From positions 1 to 13,493 of the forward strand of contig JANXTD010000374.1 in the NCBI GenBank assembly GCA_025352585.1: DNA of 13,493 bases, read 5' to 3'. Made by a program: the position numbers and the translations under genes. Numbering within the stretch: position 1 is the stretch's first letter; each line of letters opens with the position of its first letter. The notes below the pieces were generated by a model that was not told where the DNA came from, did no database searches, and saw only the letters and a list, made by a program, of their open reading frames with translations. Source of the stretch: Fimbriiglobus sp. GTDB lineage: Bacteria > Planctomycetota > Planctomycetia > Gemmatales > Gemmataceae. Positions 9,595 through 13,493 of this stretch are shown in pieces.

Positions 9595-10971
9595 TCAGAG
9601 CAGTTCGCCGATCGGCTCGGGGTCGTCGAGGACGTTGACCGGGCGGCCGCCGGGGTCGAGGATTTGCAACTTCGGGTCGATGCCCAGCACGCGGTAGATC
9701 GTCGCGTGCAGGTTCGACGGCGTCACCGCGCGGGTCAGCGGGGCCTGGCCCAGGCGGTCGGTCGCGCCGACGACCATGCCGCCCTTGACGCCGCCGCCGC
9801 CCATCAGCACCGACATCGCGCCGCCCCAGTGGTCGCGGCCGGGCGTGCCCATGCTCATCGGCGCGCCGCCGTTGCCGCCGTCGTTCATCTTCGGCGTCCG
9901 GCCGAACTCGCCGCACAGGACCACGAGGGTCGTGGCTAGCAGGCCGCGGTCGCTCAAGTCCTCAAATAAGGTCGCCACGGCCGCATCGACCTTGGGCAGG
10001 TAGTCGTCGTAGCCGGCCTTGAGGTTCCAGTGGTGGTCCCAGCCGCCGAAGTGGACCGTCACGAAGGTCGAGCCGGCCTCCACCAACCGCCGGGCCAGCA
10101 GCGTCGATTGGCCCCAACTGTTGCGGCCGTAGCGGTCGCGCAACTTCGCGTCTTCCTTGCCGACGTTGAACGCCGTGCGGGCTGTCGGGCCGGTGATGAA
10201 GTCGAACGCCTCGCGGCCGAAGCGGTCCATCGCCCGCGCCGCCGGGTGGCCGTCGAGGCTCGCCTGGGCCTTGTCGAAGTGGCTCAGCAGTGTGCGGCGG
10301 TCTTCGAGCTTGTCGAGGGTCAGGCCGCCGGCGAGGTTGAGGTTGCGCACCTGGAAGTCGGCGACGTTGGGGTCGCCGGTCAGGAACGGGTCGTGGGACT
10401 TGCCGAGCATGTGGCCGCCGAAGTAGCCGGGGCTGAGGCCGACGCTGCCGGCGTGCGGGGCGGCGACGTAGCCCGGCATCCCCCGGACCCGCGCGCCGAT
10501 CTCGCGGTTCACGATCGCGCCGATGCCGGGGGCCTTCTGGGCGGTGTTGGCCCCGGTGACGCCGAGGTCCTTGGCCGTGAGCATGCGGTGGGCCCCGGCG
10601 AAGTGGTCGCCGGTGTCGTGGTGCATCGACCGGACGACGGAGAACTTGTCGGCGACCTTGGCCTGCTTGGGGAAGAGTTCGGTCACGTCGAGGCCGGGCA
10701 CGTTGGTGCGGATCGGCTTCCAAATCCCGCGGTACTCGGCCGGGGCGTCCGGCTTCAGGTCGTAGGTGTCCATGTGGCCGGGGCCGCCGTCGAGCCAGAT
10801 CAGGATGACCGACGTGCCGCGCGGACTCGCCGCCGGGGCCGACGCCTCCTTGGCGCGGAGCAGTCCAGGCAGGCCGAGGCTGGCCATGCCGGCGACGCCG
10901 AGTTGCAGGAAGCTGCGGCGCGAGTGGCCGTCGCAGTACGAGGCGGAGGAGCCGAGGTCGAGTCGGAACAT
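9595..10971 (-). CDS. DUF1501 family protein with Tat signal
   Basis: This is a 458-residue DUF1501 protein, a family abundant in Planctomycetes and related in fold to sulfatases and alkaline phosphatases; the substrate is not known. The N-terminus has a twin-arginine signal (HSRRSFLQLGVAGMASLGLPGLL, with R18-R19), so it is probably exported folded. Family blocks follow: VILIWLDGGPGHMDTYDLKPDAP (about 55-77), the His-rich MHHDTGDHFAGAHRML (116-131), GGWDHHWNL and VVLCGEFGRTPKMN, with His/Asp residues likely to bind metal. The ATG is preferred over a TTG 32 codons upstream because GGAGA sits at the right distance and the Tat signal is then near the start. Family members often sit beside a large DUF1549/DUF1553 cytochrome-domain gene; none is present here. 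The flanking genes give no functional clue. Confidence 0.93.
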   Translation of the reverse strand: MFRLDLGSSASYCDGHSRRSFLQLGVAGMASLGLPGLLRAKEASAPAASPRGTSVILIWLDGGPGHMDTYDLKPDAPAEYRGIWKPIRTNVPGLDVTELFPKQAKVADKFSVVRSMHHDTGDHFAGAHRMLTAKDLGVTGANTAQKAPGIGAIVNREIGARVRGMPGYVAAPHAGSVGLSPGYFGGHMLGKSHDPFLTGDPNVADFQVRNLNLAGGLTLDKLEDRRTLLSHFDKAQASLDGHPAARAMDRFGREAFDFITGPTARTAFNVGKEDAKLRDRYGRNSWGQSTLLARRLVEAGSTFVTVHFGGWDHHWNLKAGYDDYLPKVDAAVATLFEDLSDRGLLATTLVVLCGEFGRTPKMNDGGNGGAPMSMGTPGRDHWGGAMSVLMGGGGVKGGMVVGATDRLGQAPLTRAVTPSNLHATIYRVLGIDPKLQILDPGGRPVNVLDDPEPIGELL

Positions 10972-10976
10972 GGCGG

Positions 10977-10981
10977 TCTCC
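10977..10981 (-). promoter_or_regulatory. Ribosome binding site for the DUF1501 gene
   Basis: GGAGA on the minus strand lies five bases before the ATG at 10971 and supports that start over the longer TTG-initiated version beginning at 11067. Confidence 0.5.
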
Positions 10982-11082
10982 GGCCGGGGTGCCGAGGGAG
11001 GCGGCGCGGCGGGGAACGTGGCGTCAGGCAGGACTCTTACCTTCTCAGACCGCCCGGCCGGCGTCAAGCGGCAAATCGGCGA

Positions 11083-11565
11083 TCACTTCGGCGATGCCGC
11101 CCGCAGTTCCTCGCGGACTTGCGTCAGGATGCGGCCGAGCCAGTTCTGGCCGCTGCCGTCGCCTCCGTCGCCCCAGTCGTCGTCGTTTTCGGTGTGCTCG
11201 ACGAGCTTGGCGTCGCCGGTCGAGAGCAGCAGGGCGCGCAAGTCGTCGTGCTGCGTGAACTTGGCGGTGACCGCGTCGCGCATCACGCCGACCTTGACCG
11301 ACTCCCAGTCGCGCCGAAGTTTGACCTTGCGGCTGCGGCCGAGGCGGGCGGCGATCATCGGCGACTTGGCCGCGCGGACCTTGTCGCGGTAGGCCTCGTC
11401 CTCGAACTTCTGGGCCTGGAAGTAGTGCTCCGAGGTCGGCCAGCGGTGGCCGCCGAGGGTGATCGGGAACGCGGCGAAGTTGGAGAACTCGCCGAACGGC
11501 TCGTTGAGGTGGTAGAAGTTGACGGCGTTGATGGCGTGGCCCCGTGAGTTTCCGAGCAAGGACAC
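11083..11565 (-). CDS. NADAR family protein (YbiA-like N-glycosidase)
   Basis: This 160-residue protein matches the NADAR/YbiA family over its whole length. Key blocks are FYHLNEPFGEFSNFAAFPI (about 17-35), RWPTSEHYFQAQKF (41-54), DWESVKVGVMRDAVTAKFTQ (86-105), LLSTGDAKLVEHTENDDDWG (113-132) and GSGQNWLGRILTQVREEL (137-154). Known members cleave N-glycosidic bonds: some act on early riboflavin-pathway intermediates, and others, paired with DarT1-type toxins, remove ADP-ribose from guanine. The start is uncertain: GTG at 11565 has no clear ribosome binding site, TTG at 11559 is possible, and the conserved domain begins near residue 14. The divergent neighbour on the other strand, 126 bases away, looks like an ADP-ribosyltransferase, which favours an ADP-ribose-removing role over a riboflavin one. 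That link is inference. Confidence 0.9.
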   Translation of the reverse strand: MSLLGNSRGHAINAVNFYHLNEPFGEFSNFAAFPITLGGHRWPTSEHYFQAQKFEDEAYRDKVRAAKSPMIAARLGRSRKVKLRRDWESVKVGVMRDAVTAKFTQHDDLRALLLSTGDAKLVEHTENDDDWGDGGDGSGQNWLGRILTQVREELRAASPK

Positions 11566-11640
11566 GGCCGATGGCGGGCGGGTTCGGCAGGCGATTTCGC
11601 AGCCGTCTCCCGAACTGTCGCCGGAACTCCGACCGAGGTA

Positions 11641-11649
11641 TGGTATTAT
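11641..11649 (+). promoter_or_regulatory. Extended -10 promoter candidate for the ADP-ribosyltransferase-like gene
   Basis: TGGTATTAT fits an extended -10 (TGn followed by TATTAT, five of six matches to TATAAT) in an otherwise GC-rich 126-base divergent gap. A start about 36 bases before the GTG at 11692 would follow. No good TTGACA is visible at the -35 position, although a GGAAC lies at 11623-11627. The opposite strand of the same patch reads CATAAT, which could serve the NADAR gene. Confidence 0.4.
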
Positions 11650-11691
11650 GCTGGCGTCAGCCGCCGGTTCCTCTCAAGTACGGAACCGACC

Positions 11692-12297
11692 GTGTTGCCG
11701 CCCCCGTTCGACTTCTCGGCCTACGACCGCATCGTCATCGGCTACCACGGCACCGACGAGGCGTCGGCCGAGAGACTGGTTCATGGCGAGGAGTTCGCGG
11801 CGAGTGACCGCGACAACGAGTGGTTCGGCCGGGGCGTCTACTTCTGGGAGCACGCCCCGAAGCAGGCGTGGTGGTGGTCGAAGTCGGTGCGCAAGGCGAA
11901 GAAGCCGGCGGTGGTCGGGGCGCTAATCCGGCTGGGGAATTGCCTAGACTTGTTGGACAGCGAAAACGTGACAATCTTGAAGGCTTTCAAAAACTCGTTA
12001 GAGTTGAGTCTCGCGGAGGAGTCAATCGCACTGCCTCAAAATAACCGCAAAGACATGCGGCTCGATTGCACTGTGTTCAACGCATTTTATGCTGCGTCCG
12101 ATGTTGCCGAGAGGCCGATTGACACGGCCCGTGCTGTTTACGTTCCGACAGGCACCAAGAAGCGTATTTGGGAAAAGAGTTGGATCAATGAGCAGTCCCA
12201 CCTCCAGCTTTGCGTCCGAAACCCCCGCAGCATCCTTGCCGTCTGGCACGTCCGGCCCGACGGTCGGTACGGCAAAACCGCAGAAACGGGCGGGTAA
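11692..12297 (+). CDS. Putative ADP-ribosyltransferase-like protein
   Basis: This 201-residue protein has no name I can assign with certainty. Residues 15-21 (VIGYHGT) and 45-53 (FGRGVYFWE) match the first two signature strands of PARP/diphtheria-toxin-type ADP-ribosyltransferases: H19 as the NAD-contacting His and Y50 as the conserved Tyr, followed by an Ala-rich helix (APKQAWWWSKSVRKAKK). PAVVGALIRLGNCLDLLD (72-89) and INEQSHLQLCVRNPRSILAVW (165-185) look like core strands; E167 or Q172 could be the third catalytic residue. It resembles the DUF3990 type of small stand-alone transferases. The start is GTG at 11692 (TTG at 11695 is possible), with no strong ribosome binding site. It is divergent from a NADAR gene and overlaps a small ORF by 110 bases. 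The segment 11941-12180 is only about 50% GC against about 70% at 11821-11880. The target is unknown. Confidence 0.72.
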   Translation: MLPPPFDFSAYDRIVIGYHGTDEASAERLVHGEEFAASDRDNEWFGRGVYFWEHAPKQAWWWSKSVRKAKKPAVVGALIRLGNCLDLLDSENVTILKAFKNSLELSLAEESIALPQNNRKDMRLDCTVFNAFYAASDVAERPIDTARAVYVPTGTKKRIWEKSWINEQSHLQLCVRNPRSILAVWHVRPDGRYGKTAETGG

Positions 12298-12463
12298 GAA
12301 GTTGCGAGGCAAGTTCGCACCGATCGTCGAAATGATGCGCAAAATGACCAGTGCCGAAGTACTCAAGCTCATGGTTGATGCCGGCATCTACACCGAGTCC
12401 GGCGAGCTGACGCCGCACTACCAGCCGAAGCCGCCGGCGAAGCGCAAGAAGAAGGCCGGCTGA
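12188..12463 (+). CDS. Small basic protein overlapping the transferase-like gene
   Basis: This predicted 91-residue protein is of unknown function. Residues 1-28 are Ser/Thr/Pro-rich and probably disordered, 29-42 are basic (KPQKRAGKKLRGK), 43-66 form a likely helix (FAPIVEMMRKMTSAEVLKLMVDAG), then comes AGIYTESGELTPHY and a Lys/Pro-rich tail. The ordered part, with its AGIYT-x-SGELT-x-x-Y segment, looks like a conserved small domain. The frame differs from the upstream gene and overlaps it by 110 bases, so the two are probably co-transcribed. The ATG at 12188 is one possible start; TTG at 12302, just after the upstream stop, would remove the low-complexity part and the overlap. Its position suggests a partner or antitoxin for the transferase-like protein, but nothing in the sequence proves that. 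Confidence 0.55.
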   Translation: MSSPTSSFASETPAASLPSGTSGPTVGTAKPQKRAGKKLRGKFAPIVEMMRKMTSAEVLKLMVDAGIYTESGELTPHYQPKPPAKRKKKAG

Positions 12464-12500
12464 ACGGCCCGCCGTCGCCCCTTTGTGCTACCCTGACACC

Positions 12501-13493
12501 ATGCGTCTACCCATCTTGCGGGCGTTACTGGTCAAGGAAGCCCGGCGGCACGTCGCCAACCGCGGGGGGATCGCGCTGTGCTTGCTCCTCGTGGTCGCGG
12601 CACTGATGCTCTCGGTCTTCAACCCCGGCACCGGGGCCGGCGGCACCGGCGGGGGGGCGCTCGTCGATGGCGTCCACCGCTGCATCGTCCAGTACGACCG
12701 CGAGACCCCGCTAATTGCACACCTGAGGGGCCACGTCCCCGAGGAGTTGCGGCCGCACCTGCTGTTTGAACTCGTCAACGGCGACACCGTGGACGGCGTC
12801 GTCAGCTACCCGCCGGGGACCGGGGCGATTCGCGTGCGGTCGGCGGCGGCGGGGCGGGGGGTGCGGCTCGACATCTGGCACCCGCCCGAACACCCCGCGG
12901 CGATGGCCCCCTACGAGGCGTGGCTGTGGCAGGCGGTCCACGACGCTACGCACGCCGAGGCGACCAGGCACCTCCGCGCCGCCAACCTCGACCCGGCCCG
13001 GCTGACCGCCCGCGACCCCGCCGACAGCGGCGACCTCTGGGCCGTGCGCGACTCGTTACGCCGGCTGAGTGTCGAGTACGACCGCCTGGCCGTCGCGCCG
13101 GCAACCCCGCTGCCGCCGCTGGCCGCCGTCGAGATTCGCCGACAAGGCTTGGGGGCGAAGGAACTCGACTTGCGCTCGGCGGTGAGCATGGGCATGGTCG
13201 TGTTCGCTCTCTACTTCTTCTGCGTCTACCTGCTCCCCACCATGACTTGCGAGGAGCGCGAACGCGGCGTGCTGCTGGCGCAAGCCCTGTCGCCGGCGTC
13301 GCCGCTGGAGATCCTCGCCGCGAAGTTCCTGTTCTACCCGGTACTCGGCATGGCGCTCGCGGCGACTTTGGCGGGCATCTACAAGCCGGCGATCCTCGGC
13401 ACGCTGTTCTTCTGGCTGGCGATTCTCGCCCTCGGCAGCGGCTTCCTCGGCCTCGGCATGACCATCGCTACACTGGCCCGCACGCAGCGCGCG
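12501..13493 (+). CDS. ABC-2 type transporter permease, C-terminus beyond window (partial)
   Basis: The first 331 codons of a membrane protein are present, with no stop. It begins MRLPILRALLVKEARRHVANR, the short cytoplasmic lead of ABC-2 permeases, followed by one membrane helix (about 24-41, IALCLLLVVAALMLSVF). A long soluble loop (about 45-230) follows, then membrane helices at about 235-252 (MGMVVFALYFFCVYLLP), 275-295, and 298-325 (LFFWLAILALGSGFLGLGMTIATL). The conserved ERERGVLLAQALSPASPLEILAAKFL sits between the second and third helices and is characteristic of ABC-2 permeases such as the NatB type. The ATPase partner and the substrate are not visible. The gene starts 37 bases after the small basic ORF and could be transcribed with it; there is no clear ribosome binding site. 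Confidence 0.82.
   Translation, partial: MRLPILRALLVKEARRHVANRGGIALCLLLVVAALMLSVFNPGTGAGGTGGGALVDGVHRCIVQYDRETPLIAHLRGHVPEELRPHLLFELVNGDTVDGVVSYPPGTGAIRVRSAAAGRGVRLDIWHPPEHPAAMAPYEAWLWQAVHDATHAEATRHLRAANLDPARLTARDPADSGDLWAVRDSLRRLSVEYDRLAVAPATPLPPLAAVEIRRQGLGAKELDLRSAVSMGMVVFALYFFCVYLLPTMTCEERERGVLLAQALSPASPLEILAAKFLFYPVLGMALAATLAGIYKPAILGTLFFWLAILALGSGFLGLGMTIATLARTQRA

Noticed and set aside
10972..11067. Longer DUF1501 protein starting at TTG 11067
   Set aside because: It would bury the Tat signal after 32 extra residues; the ATG at 10971 has a GGAGA ribosome binding site.
12022..12387. Minus-strand ORF of 121 codons opposite the transferase-like gene
   Set aside because: It has no recognisable motif or ribosome binding site and lies antisense to a frame with conserved-looking motifs and better support.

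Overview
The window is GC-rich DNA, roughly two-thirds G+C or more by eye. It looks like a planctomycete chromosome, most likely of the Gemmata/Gemmataceae type. Four things point there: a large surface protein that begins with the planctomycete LEDRTLP segment; an ECF sigma factor next to a membrane Ser/Thr kinase with WD40 repeats; a DUF1501 protein with a Tat signal; and long GC-rich genes with many open shadow frames. The genus is an inference.

Layout. Six genes lie on the minus strand, read from high to low coordinates: a NADAR-family protein (11565-11083), a DUF1501 protein (10971-9595), a secreted catalase-peroxidase katG (9429-7024), an ECF sigma factor (6763-6200), a sensor-like Ser/Thr kinase with WD40 repeats (6110-3324) and an FG-GAP/VCBS surface protein that runs off the left edge (3170 to beyond 1). 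Three genes lie on the plus strand: a putative ADP-ribosyltransferase-like protein (11692-12297), a small basic protein overlapping its 3' end (12188-12463) and the N-terminal part of an ABC-2 type permease that runs off the right edge (12501 onward). No intergenic gap exceeds about 260 bases, and I saw no rRNA, tRNA, CRISPR or insertion sequence.

How the genes may work together. The sigma factor and kinase form the ECF-kinase signalling pair typical of Planctomycetes. A 34-base element (CCGCAAGG, 17 bases, CTACTGGAG) sits just upstream of both the kinase gene and the surface-protein gene. It looks like a shared promoter, possibly read by the neighbouring sigma factor. The kinase gene carries two compensating frame changes that put its catalytic core in another frame; this is either a sequence error or real inactivation.

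The most interesting region is about 11.08-12.46 kb. A NADAR protein (a family that includes ADP-ribose glycohydrolases) is transcribed divergently from a protein with HGT and GRGVYF motifs like those of ADP-ribosyltransferases. A third small ORF overlaps the latter, and the middle of the transferase-like gene drops to about 50% GC. Together this looks like a horizontally acquired ADP-ribosylation/reversal module, perhaps of toxin-antitoxin or anti-phage type.
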